A stretch of DNA of 64,000 nucleotides. It comes from JBBQXH01 sp963710975 (lineage in GTDB: Bacteria; Actinomycetota; Thermoleophilia; Gaiellales; Gaiellaceae). Under the pieces are notes generated by a model. It had not been told where the DNA came from. It saw only the letters and a list, made by a program, of their open reading frames with translations, and did no database searches. Shown piece after piece: positions 34,514-42,848 of the stretch. The translations under genes were made by a program, and so were the position numbers. Position 1 is the first letter of the stretch; each line of letters begins with the position of its first letter. The stretch is from contig CAVQCG010000001.1 in the NCBI GenBank assembly GCA_963710975.1, positions 525,399 through 589,398 on the forward strand, given 5' to 3'.

Positions 34514-34582
34514 GCGCCTCTCTCCTTCGATCAGAGCGTGGTGAACTGTTTCTACGCGTAGGTTCGACGCCGTCAGCATGCG

Positions 34583-34666
34583 CTCAGGGTTGCACTGTCC
34601 GCGCTCAGGAAACCGTCAAGAAGGCAGATCCTGAGCCTTTCCTGAGCGTGTGCCGCCAGCCCTGAG
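34583..34666. promoter_or_regulatory. Cluster of five CTCAGG/CCTGAG sites, putative KdpE operator
   Basis: CTCAGG at 34583 and 34604 (21 bp apart) and its reverse complement CCTGAG at 34630, 34641 (11 bp apart) and 34661 (20 bp on). Spacing near one or two helical turns in direct repeat is the geometry used by OmpR/PhoB-family dimers. The same hexamer pair occurs upstream of the kdp operon. The cluster lies between two divergent usp genes, next to kdpE. Confidence 0.4.
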
Positions 34667-34703
34667 GTCTGACTGACGCTCTGCGGTCTACGGTCGTGAG
34701 TGG

Positions 34704-35192
34704 ATGAAGCATCTACTCGTCGCCACCAACGGCACGCCTGCGGCAACGCTCGCCGTTCGACGCGCTGTGGAGATGGCCGAGGCCGAAGGAGCCGAGATCA
34801 CCTTCCTCTCCGTGGCGCGCTGGAGCGACTCTCGGATGCATCGCTTCGGCGCCGCCGGCCAGCTCACCTCTCAGCACCTCTCCGTCGAGCACGACCACGC
34901 ACTCGAGGAGGCGGCCGAGATCGCAGGCGCGCACGGCGTGCCTTACCGGCTCGACGCGATCGGCGGTGACGTGCTCGACGTGATCCTCGAGACGGAACGG
35001 CTCCTGAAGCCAGACCTTCTCATCGTCGGATCGGATGGCCACAGGGGCCTCTCGCCTCGCACAGGCTCGGCCTTGCCGAGACGATCGCGCGGCGGGCGCG
35101 CTGCCCCGTTCTCGTGGTCAAGCAGCCCAAGGGCCCGTCCAGGCCCTGAGGATTTCTTGAGAGCACGGCCAGCATCCTTGACGGCGGCCTGA
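34704..35192 (+). CDS. Universal stress protein (UspA family), frameshifted near its C-terminus
   Basis: ATG 34704 begins MKHLLVATNGTPAATLAVRRA, a UspA fold with LLIVGSDGHRGL as the nucleotide loop. After about 35077 the frame slips: the visible product ends in non-family residues at 35192, while a one-base insertion would give AETIARRARCPVLVVKQPKG, the normal C-terminal strand, and a stop at 35147-35149. The gene is therefore probably about 148 residues long and intact. It is divergent from the other UspA gene and precedes the kdp operon; its last bases overlap the putative KdpE box at 35145. Confidence 0.75.
   Translation: MKHLLVATNGTPAATLAVRRAVEMAEAEGAEITFLSVARWSDSRMHRFGAAGQLTSQHLSVEHDHALEEAAEIAGAHGVPYRLDAIGGDVLDVILETERLLKPDLLIVGSDGHRGLSPRTGSALPRRSRGGRAAPFSWSSSPRARPGPEDFLRARPASLTAA
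35145..35161 (+). promoter_or_regulatory. CCTGAG-N5-CTTGAG direct repeat before kdp
   Basis: CCTGAG (35145-35150) and CTTGAG (35156-35161) are spaced by 11 bp, with a weaker CTTGAC 21 bp further on (35177). They lie about 45 bp upstream of the predicted -10 of the kdp operon (TAGGCT, 35205-35210), a position suited to an activator. The motif matches the cluster between the usp genes at 34630-34646. This is consistent with KdpE binding; no experimental support is available. Confidence 0.4.
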
Positions 35193-35218
35193 ACGAGCCG
35201 GGCATAGGCTCTGTCCAC

Positions 35219-35305
35219 ATGTTCGACCTCTACGGCATCCTCATATTCCTCGCCTGCATCGCGGCGTGCTATGCGCTCGTGCTCGGGCTCGGACGCCTGC
35301 GATGA
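35219..35305 (+). CDS. 28-aa hydrophobic membrane peptide at the head of the kdp operon
   Basis: ATG 35219 opens a 28-residue peptide with a single hydrophobic helix (YGILIFLACIAACYALVLG) and a basic end RLR. A TAGGCT -10 box lies eight bases before the ATG, so it would be the leaderless first cistron of the operon. Its stop overlaps kdpF by 4 bp (ATGA), the coupling used by all real genes here. It resembles KdpF in size and type but is a separate reading frame. The function is unknown; it may be a second small regulator or leader of the pump. Confidence 0.5.
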   Translation: MFDLYGILIFLACIAACYALVLGLGRLR

Positions 35306-35394
35306 GCGGCGAGCAGGTCTTTGCGCTCGTCGTCTCCATCCTGATCCTCGGCTACCTGATCGTCCTCCTCGTGCGGGAGGGGGAGTCCTCGTGA
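35302..35394 (+). CDS. kdpF: Potassium-transporting ATPase small subunit KdpF
   Basis: A 30-residue single-helix protein with the core LVVSILILGYLIVLLVREG, closely similar in pattern to E. coli KdpF (helix then L-G-Y-L, ending with a charged tail). In KdpFABC it stabilises the complex in the membrane. ATG 35302 overlaps the previous micro-ORF and the stop overlaps the kdpA GTG (GTGA). Position directly before kdpA is diagnostic. Confidence 0.8.
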   Translation: MSGEQVFALVVSILILGYLIVLLVREGESS

Positions 35395-36716
35395 CCGCGA
35401 TCGGCATCGGCCAGATCGTCCTCTACGGAGTCCTCCTGATCGCCCTCACGCCGCCGCTCGGCGCCTACATGGCACGGGTGTACGCGGGCGACCGCATCCT
35501 GCTGGTTCGTGGGTTCGGGTTCCTGGAGCGCTGGTTCATGCGCCTGGTCGGCGACCGGGCCGCGCGCGAGCAGGACTGGAAGAGCTACTCGAAGACCGTC
35601 CTCGTGTTCAGCGCGGTCTTCTTCGGACTGCTCTACGCCCTGCTCCGGCTCCAGGGACACCTCTTCCTGAACCCGGACGGCCTCTCGTCCGTCTCACCCA
35701 CCATCGCGTTCAACACGGCAGCGAGCTTCGTCACGAACACGAACTGGCAGTACTACGGCGGCGAGACGACGATGTCGTACCTGAGTCAGATGGCCGGGCT
35801 CGCCGTCCAGAACTTCGTCTCGGCCGCAGTCGGGATGGCGGTTCTCGTGGCCGTCATCCGCGGCTTCTCTCGCCGCTCGACAGGATCGCTCGGGAACTTC
35901 TGGCAGGACCTCTACCGCTCGATCGCATACATCCTGCTCCCGCTCTCGATCGTCCTCGCGCTGATCCTCGTGGGCCAGGGCGTCGTCCAGACCTTCTCAG
36001 GCCATGAGGCCGTCACGACCCTCGAGGGCGCGCAGCAGTCGATCGCGCGCGGCCCGGCTGCCTCGCAGATCGCCATCAAGCAGCTCGGAACGAACGGCGG
36101 AGGCTTCTACAACTCGAACTCGGCAGTTCCCTTCGAGAACCCGACGGCCCTCTCGAACTTCCTCGAGATGCTGTCGATCCTCCTGATCCCGGCGGCTCTG
36201 ACGTTCATGTTCGGACGGATGGTCGGCTCTGCCAGGCAGGGCTGGGCGATCTTCGCGGCCATGTTCGCGATGTTCGCGATCGGCGTCGCAATCGCCCTTC
36301 CGTCGGAGCAGCACGGATCGCAGGTACTCCGAGATTCCGGGGTGAACCTCGCGATCGAGGACGGCTCGAGCGGTGGCAACCTGGCCGACAAGGAGGTTCG
36401 GTTCGGCATCGCGAACACCGCCCTCTGGGCGACCGCGACGACCGACGCCTCGAACGGTTCGGTGAACGGAGGGCACGACGCGCTGACGGCCAGCGGCGGA
36501 GCCGTCCCCATCGTGAACATGTTCGTCGGCGAGGTGATCTTCGGCGGCGTCGGCTCCGGCCTCTACGGCATGTTGCTCTACGTACTCCTCGCCGTCTTCG
36601 TCTCCGGGCTGATGGTGGGCAGAACGCCCGAGTACCTGGGGAAGAAGATCGAGGCGAGAGAGATCAAGATCGTCCTCCTCGGCGTGCCTTGGTCCCGATG
36701 GCGATGGTGCTGGTGA
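35391..36716 (+). CDS. kdpA: Potassium-transporting ATPase subunit A, first three quarters (frameshifted)
   Basis: KdpA is the potassium-binding channel-like subunit of the high-affinity Kdp pump. From GTG 35391 it runs through the first three pore repeats, with selectivity-filter-type segments (TNTNWQYYGGE, QLGTNGGGFYNSNSA, EVIFGGVGSGLYG). The frame slips near 36683 and the remaining residues of this ORF are not KdpA. A small indel joins it to 36689-37108 via IVLLGVLVPMAMVLVM. The reconstructed gene (about 570 residues) has normal length. Confidence 0.88.
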   Translation: MTAIGIGQIVLYGVLLIALTPPLGAYMARVYAGDRILLVRGFGFLERWFMRLVGDRAAREQDWKSYSKTVLVFSAVFFGLLYALLRLQGHLFLNPDGLSSVSPTIAFNTAASFVTNTNWQYYGGETTMSYLSQMAGLAVQNFVSAAVGMAVLVAVIRGFSRRSTGSLGNFWQDLYRSIAYILLPLSIVLALILVGQGVVQTFSGHEAVTTLEGAQQSIARGPAASQIAIKQLGTNGGGFYNSNSAVPFENPTALSNFLEMLSILLIPAALTFMFGRMVGSARQGWAIFAAMFAMFAIGVAIALPSEQHGSQVLRDSGVNLAIEDGSSGGNLADKEVRFGIANTALWATATTDASNGSVNGGHDALTASGGAVPIVNMFVGEVIFGGVGSGLYGMLLYVLLAVFVSGLMVGRTPEYLGKKIEAREIKIVLLGVPWSRWRWCW

Positions 36717-37108
36717 TGACCGCACTCGCCGTGACGCTTCCGTCCGGGCTCGCCTCGATCTACAACCCCGGGCCGCACGGATTCTCCGAGGCGCTCTACG
36801 CCTATACGTCGCAGGGCAACAACAACGGCAGCGCCTTCGCCGGCTACGGCGCGACGAACTTCTCGACGCTCCTCGGTGGCGTTGCGATGATCCTCGCTCG
36901 GTTCGTGCCGCTCGTCGCCGCGCTCGCCGTGGCGGGCTCGCTCGCCCTGAAGAAGACCGCGCCGGCCTCTGCCGGGACATTCAAGACAGACAGCCCAACC
37001 TTCGTCGTCGTGCTGGTCGGCGTCATCGCGATCGTCTCCGCGCTCACGCTCCTGCCGGCGCTCGCGCTCGGGCCGATCGTCGAGGCCCTCACGGGGAGCC
37101 TGTTCTGA
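36689..37108 (+). CDS. kdpA: Potassium-transporting ATPase subunit A, last quarter (frameshifted)
   Basis: C-terminal part of KdpA: the fourth repeat with SIYNPGPHGFSEALYAYTS, GNNNGSAFAGYGATN and the final helices. No independent start site is evident. Its stop TGA overlaps the kdpC ATG by one base (TGATG), as expected for an intact operon. Confidence 0.85.
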   Translation: MVPMAMVLVMTALAVTLPSGLASIYNPGPHGFSEALYAYTSQGNNNGSAFAGYGATNFSTLLGGVAMILARFVPLVAALAVAGSLALKKTAPASAGTFKTDSPTFVVVLVGVIAIVSALTLLPALALGPIVEALTGSLF

Positions 37109-37695
37109 TGCTCAAGATCGCCTTTCGCTCGCTCGTCGCGGCTCTCGTGCTGACCGCCGTCCTCGGGTTCGCGTACCCGGGTGTCATCACCGGAATCGCT
37201 CAGCTTGCCTTCCCGAATCGCGCCGACGGCTCGATCGTCGAGGTCGACGGCAAGCCGGTCGGCTCGCAGCTCGCGGCCCAGGCCTTCGACGGCCCCGGCT
37301 ACTTCCATCCCCGTCCATCGGCGACGGACTACAACGCCGCGGGAACGAGCTTCGCGAACCTCGGCCCGACGAACAAGGAGCTACTGACCAACGTTCGCAA
37401 GCAGGCCGCAGCGATCCTGAAGCTCGAGCGCCCGTACAACCCGGGCCTGACCATCGGCGACATCCCGGTCGACGCGGTCACCACCTCGGGCTCGGGCATC
37501 GACCCGCACATCTCGCCGGCGTACGCCCGACTGCAGACCCCGCGGATCGCCGCGGAGCGCGGCCTCACGGTGGACCGGGTGCAGGAGCTGGTCGACGACG
37601 CCACCGACGGCCGTTGGCTCGGCTTCTTCGGCGAGCCGGGCGTCAACGTCCTCGAACTGAACCTCGCACTCGACCGGGAAACGGGCACGCCATGA
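37108..37695 (+). CDS. kdpC: Potassium-transporting ATPase subunit C
   Basis: A 195-aa protein with one N-terminal membrane helix (about 5-30) and an extracytoplasmic domain. Family motifs are FHPRPSATDYNAAGTSFANL-type segment, GSGIDPHISP and RVQELVDDATDGRWLGFFGEPGVNVLELN. KdpC raises the affinity of the pump for ATP. It is encoded between kdpA and kdpB, whereas the usual order is A-B-C. Stop overlaps kdpB by 4 bp. Confidence 0.93.
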   Translation: MLKIAFRSLVAALVLTAVLGFAYPGVITGIAQLAFPNRADGSIVEVDGKPVGSQLAAQAFDGPGYFHPRPSATDYNAAGTSFANLGPTNKELLTNVRKQAAAILKLERPYNPGLTIGDIPVDAVTTSGSGIDPHISPAYARLQTPRIAAERGLTVDRVQELVDDATDGRWLGFFGEPGVNVLELNLALDRETGTP

Positions 37696-39758
37696 CACGC
37701 CCGAGCGCCGGCATCTTCTCGCGCGACATCGTCGTATCCGCGTTCCGGGAGTCCTTCTTCAAGCTCGATCCGAGGACGCTCTTCCGCAACCCCGTGATCT
37801 TCATCGTCGAAATCGGAAGCGTCATCGTCACCGTGCAGTTCATCCGCGATGCGATCCAGGACAACGCGAACGAGGCGCCGCTCTGGTTCACCGGAGCCGT
37901 CGCCTTCTGGCTCTGGCTCACCGTGCTCTTCGCCAACTTCTCGGAGGCGATCGCGGAGGGCCGGGGCAAGGCCCAGGCCGAAAGCCTCCGGGCGACGCGA
38001 ACGACGATGCTCGCCCACCGCAGAACACCCGCCGGTTCGATCGAGGAAGTCTCGGCACCGGATCTCCACCGGGGCGACGTCGTGATCGTCGAGGCCGGGG
38101 AGATCATTCCCGCCGACGGCGACGTCATCGAGGGTGCCGGCTCGGTCGACGAGTCGGCGATCACCGGCGAGTCCGCCCCCGTCATCCGCGAGGCCGGCGG
38201 CGACCGTTCGGCGGTCACCGGCGGCACTCGGCTCCTCTCGGATCGTCTCGTCGTCCAGGTCACCCAGGAGCCGGGCAAGTCGTTCCTCGATCGCATGATC
38301 GCGCTCGTCGAGGGGGCCTCGCGACGGAAGACGCCGAACGAGGTCGCTCTCAACGTCCTCCTCGTCGGCCTGACCATCGCCTTCCTGTTCGCCGTCGTGA
38401 CCCTGACGCCGTTCGCCGTCTACGCCAACACCGAGATCACGACGACGGTGTCGATCGCGCTGCTCGTCGCACTCATCCCCACGACGATCGGCGGTCTGCT
38501 CTCTGCGATCGGCATCTCCGGGATGGACAGGCTCGTCCAGCGCAACGTCCTCGCCATGTCGGGTCGCGCCGTGGAGGCTGCCGGCGACGTCGACGTCCTG
38601 CTCCTCGACAAGACCGGCACGATCACGCTCGGAAATCGTCAGGCGGCGGAATTCCTGCCTGTCGACGGCGTGGACGAGAGGGAGCTTGCCGAAGCAGCGC
38701 AGTTCTCGTCGCTTGCGGACGAGACCCCTGAGGGCCGGTCGATCGTGGTGCTCGCGAAAGAGCAGTACGGGATTCGCGAACGTCGGCTTTCGGACGGCGA
38801 GGCGACATTCATCCCGTTCACGGCCACGACCCGGATGAGTGGGGTCGACCTGAACGGACAGCACGTTCGCAAGGGCGCACCGGATGCGGTCAAGGCGTTC
38901 ATCGCCGAGAACGGCGGCCGGACACCGCCCGAGCTCGACGCCCTCGTCCAGCGCGTCGCCGAGTCCGGCGGGACACCGCTCGTGGTCGCGCGCGACAGCT
39001 TCGCCCTCGGCGTCGTCCACCTCAAGGACATCGTCAAGGGAGGCATGGAGGAACGCTTCGACGAGTTGCGACGCATGGGAATCCGCACGGTGATGATCAC
39101 CGGGGACAACCCCGTGACGGCGGCCGTGATCGCACAGGAGGCCGGGGTCGACGACTTCCTTGCAGAGGCGACGCCCGAGGCAAAGCTCGCGCTGATCAAG
39201 GACGAGCAGGCGAAGGGCCGCATGGTGGCGATGACGGGCGACGGGACGAACGACGCTCCGGCTCTCGCCCAGTCAGACGTCGGCGTCGCGATGAACACGG
39301 GCACGGCCGCCGCCAAGGAAGCCGGCAACATGGTCGACCTCGACTCGAATCCCACGAAGCTGATCGAGATCGTCGAGGTCGGAAAGCAGTTGCTCATGAC
39401 GCGCGGAGCGTTGACGACGTTCTCCATCGCCAACGACGTCGCGAAGTACTTCGCGATCCTGCCGGCGATCTTCGCCGCCACCTACGCTGCTGCGGGTCAG
39501 TCGACCGGGCCTCTCGACTCCCTCAACGTCATGCAGCTCGGGAGCCCTGAGAGCGCGATCCTTTCCGCCGTGATCTTCAACGCCCTGATCATCCTGGCGC
39601 TCGTTCCGCTTGCGCTGAAGGGCGTGAAGTACCGCGCGATCGGCGCAACGGCACTGCTGCGCCGCAACATCCTCATCTACGGCGTGGGCGGCCTGATCGC
39701 GCCGTTCGTCGGCATCAAGCTGATCGACCTCGTCATCCACAACCTCTTCGGCGCCTGA
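37692..39758 (+). CDS. kdpB: Potassium-transporting ATPase subunit B (P-type ATPase)
   Basis: The catalytic P-type ATPase subunit, 688 aa. The phosphorylated aspartate is Asp306 in LLDKTGTITLGN; the actuator loop TGES (ITGESAPV) and the hinge GDGTNDAPALAQSDVG are complete. It hydrolyses ATP to drive potassium uptake through KdpA. Start ATG 37692 in the ATGA overlap with kdpC; an open frame a little further upstream lies inside kdpC. Confidence 0.96.
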   Translation: MTRPSAGIFSRDIVVSAFRESFFKLDPRTLFRNPVIFIVEIGSVIVTVQFIRDAIQDNANEAPLWFTGAVAFWLWLTVLFANFSEAIAEGRGKAQAESLRATRTTMLAHRRTPAGSIEEVSAPDLHRGDVVIVEAGEIIPADGDVIEGAGSVDESAITGESAPVIREAGGDRSAVTGGTRLLSDRLVVQVTQEPGKSFLDRMIALVEGASRRKTPNEVALNVLLVGLTIAFLFAVVTLTPFAVYANTEITTTVSIALLVALIPTTIGGLLSAIGISGMDRLVQRNVLAMSGRAVEAAGDVDVLLLDKTGTITLGNRQAAEFLPVDGVDERELAEAAQFSSLADETPEGRSIVVLAKEQYGIRERRLSDGEATFIPFTATTRMSGVDLNGQHVRKGAPDAVKAFIAENGGRTPPELDALVQRVAESGGTPLVVARDSFALGVVHLKDIVKGGMEERFDELRRMGIRTVMITGDNPVTAAVIAQEAGVDDFLAEATPEAKLALIKDEQAKGRMVAMTGDGTNDAPALAQSDVGVAMNTGTAAAKEAGNMVDLDSNPTKLIEIVEVGKQLLMTRGALTTFSIANDVAKYFAILPAIFAATYAAAGQSTGPLDSLNVMQLGSPESAILSAVIFNALIILALVPLALKGVKYRAIGATALLRRNILIYGVGGLIAPFVGIKLIDLVIHNLFGA

Positions 39759-39777
39759 GCCGCGTAGGCTAAGCGCC

Positions 39778-40878
39778 GTGCGCGGGCGCTACCGGATCCT
39801 GCTCGGTGCGGCGGCGGGCGTCGGCAAGACGTACCGGATGCTGCAGGAGGGCCACCAGGCGAAGAGCGAGGGGGTCGACGTCGTCATCGGCTACCTCGAG
39901 CCGCATGCGCGCCCCGACACGGCCGCTCAGGCGGACGGGCTCGAGGCGCTTCCCCGCCGTCGGATCGAGCATCGTGGCCTCGAGCTGGAGGAGATGGACG
40001 TCGACGCCGTCATCCAGCGCGCCCCGGAGCTCGCGCTGATCGACGAGCTGGCCCACACGAACGCACCCGGCTCACGAAATGCCAAGCGCTACGAGGACAT
40101 CGACGAGGTGCTCGCCGCGGGCATCGACGTGATCTCCACGGTCAACGTCCAACACCTGGAGAGCCTGAACGACGCGATCTTCGAGTTGACCGGCACCCGC
40201 GTTCGCGAGACCTTCCCCGACGGCGTCCTCGACCAGGCCGACGCGGTCGTCCTCGTCGACCTGACACCGGAGGAGCTTCAGCAACGTCTCCAGGCGGGCA
40301 AGATCTATGCGCCGGACAGGGTCGACGCGGCCCTCATGAACTTCTTCCGAATCGACAGGCTCGCGTCGCTCCGTGAGCTTGCGCTGCGTGAGGTCGCCGA
40401 GGACGTCGAGGCTCGCCGCCACCCCACCGTGCTCGACCCGGATGGTGAGCGCCCGCTCGCCGAACGCATCCTCGCGCTCGTGACACCGCAGGAGCGCTCG
40501 CAGCGGCTCGTGCGCAGAGCCTGGCGCTCGGCCCAGCGCCTCGGGACAGAGATCGACATCCTGTGGATTCGCCGCCCCGACTCCAAGCTCTCCGACGCCG
40601 AACGGGAGGCGCTGGCCGCGCTTCGCCGGCTCGGGGTCGTTCTCGGGGCGCACTTCCTCGAGGAGGAGGCGGACGACATCGTCGCGGCAGTTCGCGAAGT
40701 CGCACGAGACCGCGGATCGACCTACGTGTTCATCGGAACGCCGGACGGCCGGAGATCGGAGGAGGTTCTGCGCGGGTCGCTCGTGATGCGACTCGTGCGA
40801 GCACTCCCCGGGATCGACATCCGGATCGTCGCCGACCCGGCCAAGCGGGAGAACGACGCGGCTAGCGAAGCTCGCTGA
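39778..40878 (+). CDS. kdpD: Stand-alone KdpD sensory half (KdpD + UspA domains, no kinase)
   Basis: A 366-aa cytoplasmic protein matching only the N-terminal part of KdpD: the Walker A motif LGAAAGVGKTYRML, the Walker B-type ALIDELAHTNAPGSRN, STVNVQHLESLND, then a UspA-like domain (about 245-365). No transmembrane, HisKA or ATPase domain follows. The complementary half (DUF4118-HisKA-HATPase) is the kinase at 31999-33388, so KdpD is split over two genes flanking the kdp operon. GTG 39778 follows TAGGCT by eight bases, suggesting its own leaderless promoter. Converges with ktrA, overlapping it by 17 bp. Confidence 0.88.
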   Translation: MRGRYRILLGAAAGVGKTYRMLQEGHQAKSEGVDVVIGYLEPHARPDTAAQADGLEALPRRRIEHRGLELEEMDVDAVIQRAPELALIDELAHTNAPGSRNAKRYEDIDEVLAAGIDVISTVNVQHLESLNDAIFELTGTRVRETFPDGVLDQADAVVLVDLTPEELQQRLQAGKIYAPDRVDAALMNFFRIDRLASLRELALREVAEDVEARRHPTVLDPDGERPLAERILALVTPQERSQRLVRRAWRSAQRLGTEIDILWIRRPDSKLSDAEREALAALRRLGVVLGAHFLEEEADDIVAAVREVARDRGSTYVFIGTPDGRRSEEVLRGSLVMRLVRALPGIDIRIVADPAKRENDAASEAR

Positions 40879-41518
40879 ATCCCTCGGCGCGCTTCGTCTC
40901 CCCGGCGACGACGAGGATGTCACCCTCCTTCACCACCGTGTCAGGCGTCGCGTACGTGAACGTTCCGTCCTCGGGCTTGATGCAGACCACCGTGATCCCG
41001 TAGCGACGGCGTACCTCCGCCTGGGCGAGGGTCTTCCCGACGATCTCGCTCGGTGCCGTCGTCTCGACGAGCGCGAAGCCCGGGTCGAGCTGGATGTAGT
41101 CGATCGTCCGGCCGGTGACGGTGTGCGCCACTCTCACCCCCATGTCGCGCTCGGGGAACACCACGCGGTGTGCACCCACCCGCTGGAGGATCTTCCCGTG
41201 GGCCTGCGTGATCGCCTTGGCGACGATCCGGGGGACGTTCATGTCAGCGATCGCCGACGTCGTCAGGATGCTCGCCTCGATGTCGGTTCCGATCGCCACG
41301 ATCGCAGTGCGGAAGTCGCCTGCCCCGAGCTCCTTGAGGGCCGCGGGATCCGTGGTGTCGGCCTGGACGACGTGGGTGAGGATGCCCGCGTGATCCTGCA
41401 CGGCCTTCGGGTCGGCATCGGCGCCGAGGACCTCGTGCCCGAGCTTCATCAGCTCGGTTGCAAGGGCTCCGCCGAACCTGCCGAGACCGCAGACCAGGAA
41501 CTCCTGCTCCCTAGCCAA
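40862..41518 (-). CDS. ktrA: KtrA-type RCK potassium-uptake regulatory protein
   Basis: A 218-aa cytoplasmic protein with a TrkA_N (RCK) domain (FLVCGLGRFGGALATEL, GADADPKAVQ) that binds NAD(H)/ATP and a TrkA_C domain. It gates the partner KtrB channel, encoded upstream. TTG 41518 lies within the last codons of ktrB and gives the conserved N-terminus; upstream residues of the open frame belong to the ktrB overlap. Last gene of a four-gene minus-strand operon. Confidence 0.85.
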   Translation of the reverse strand: MAREQEFLVCGLGRFGGALATELMKLGHEVLGADADPKAVQDHAGILTHVVQADTTDPAALKELGAGDFRTAIVAIGTDIEASILTTSAIADMNVPRIVAKAITQAHGKILQRVGAHRVVFPERDMGVRVAHTVTGRTIDYIQLDPGFALVETTAPSEIVGKTLAQAEVRRRYGITVVCIKPEDGTFTYATPDTVVKEGDILVVAGETKRAEGFSELR

Positions 41519-42848
41519 TGATCGGCCGACCCTCTGCGAACCTGGTGCGCCGCTGCCGCTCACGGAGCGCAAGCGCAAGCCCGAGCGTGTGAGGCCCGGT
41601 ACGGCCGAGATACATGAGCACGATCAACGCAATCTGTCCCGCACCCGGGAGCTTCGGGGTGATCCCGGTGGAGAGGCCGACTGTACCGAAAGCGGAGGCG
41701 GACTCGAAGAGCGTCTGGGTGACGTTGAACGGGCTGACGACGATCAGGACGAGCGTGCAGATGAGAACGCCGGCAAGCGCGATCAGGGTGACGGTCAGCG
41801 CCTGACGCTGCGCGCTCGCCGGAATCCGGCGGCCGAACGAGTTGACCTCGGGCTCACCTCTGATCTCCGCCCACACCATCAGCGCGAGTAGGGCCAGTGT
41901 CGTCACCTTGATCCCACCGCCGGTGGAGGCGCTCCCGGCGCCGACGAACATGAGCGCCGTCTGCGAGAGAAGCGTCTCGTCCGTCATCGCGCCGTAGTCG
42001 AGCGAGTTGAAGCCGGCCGTTCGTGGCATCACGCCCTGGAAGAAGCTGGCGAGAAGCTTGCCCGGGGTGTCGAGCATGCCGAGCGTCTTGGCGTTCCCCC
42101 ACTCGAAGACGAGCACCGTGCCGAAGCCGATCACGAGCAGCAGAGCCGTCATCACGAGGGTGAGCTTCGTGTGCAGCGACCAGCGTTTCGGCCTTACGAT
42201 CTCCCGCCGGAGCTCCAGCCAGACGGGAAAGCCGAGTCCGCCGGCGATGATGGCGAAGGCGATCGCGAGCGAGATCCAGCCGTCCGTCACGAAGCCGACG
42301 ATGCTGTCGCTCCAGAGGGCGAAACCCGCGTTGTTGAACGCCGAGACCGCAGTGAAGATCCCGTGGTAGATCGCGGAACCGGCCGAATAGTCGTAGTGCG
42401 CCGCCAGCCGAACCATGATCACGAGTGCGGCCAGCGACTCGAAGAGGATCGTGAAGCCGGCAACCCCACGCAGGATCCGTCGGACGTCGCCGAGGTCGAG
42501 CGCACCCGTTTCCGCCTGCGCGAGTAGCCGGGTCTTCAGCCCGAGCCGCCGGACGACGACGAGGGCGAGCACGGAGGCAAGCGTCATGATCCCGAAGCCG
42601 CCGATCTGGATCAACCCGAGTATCACGACCTGGCCGAAGTGGCTCCAGTAGACGGGGGTGTCGACGACGATGAGGCCGGTGACGCAGATGGCGGACGTCG
42701 AGGTGAACGCCGCGGTGAGGAACGAGGCGGCCCCTGGGCCGGCAGTCGCGATCGGGAGCGAGAGCAGACCGGCTCCGATCAGGATCCCGATGGCGAAGGC
42801 GACGACGACCAGCCGGGCGGGATGGTCGAGTCGGAGGGTCTTAAGCAC
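41511..42848 (-). CDS. ktrB: KtrB/TrkH-family potassium uptake membrane protein
   Basis: A 445-aa channel-like transporter with eight helices and four pore loops. Loop motifs TSTSAICVTGLIVVDT, SAFNNAGFALWSD, GSASTGGGIKVTT and SAFGTVGLSTG each carry the conserved glycine of the filter. Its length and single-domain pattern are those of KtrB, coupled with KtrA downstream. Start ATG 42848 overlaps the end of trkH by 8 bp. Ktr systems are usually sodium-dependent potassium importers. Confidence 0.9.
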   Translation of the reverse strand: MLKTLRLDHPARLVVVAFAIGILIGAGLLSLPIATAGPGAASFLTAAFTSTSAICVTGLIVVDTPVYWSHFGQVVILGLIQIGGFGIMTLASVLALVVVRRLGLKTRLLAQAETGALDLGDVRRILRGVAGFTILFESLAALVIMVRLAAHYDYSAGSAIYHGIFTAVSAFNNAGFALWSDSIVGFVTDGWISLAIAFAIIAGGLGFPVWLELRREIVRPKRWSLHTKLTLVMTALLLVIGFGTVLVFEWGNAKTLGMLDTPGKLLASFFQGVMPRTAGFNSLDYGAMTDETLLSQTALMFVGAGSASTGGGIKVTTLALLALMVWAEIRGEPEVNSFGRRIPASAQRQALTVTLIALAGVLICTLVLIVVSPFNVTQTLFESASAFGTVGLSTGITPKLPGAGQIALIVLMYLGRTGPHTLGLALALRERQRRTRFAEGRPIIG

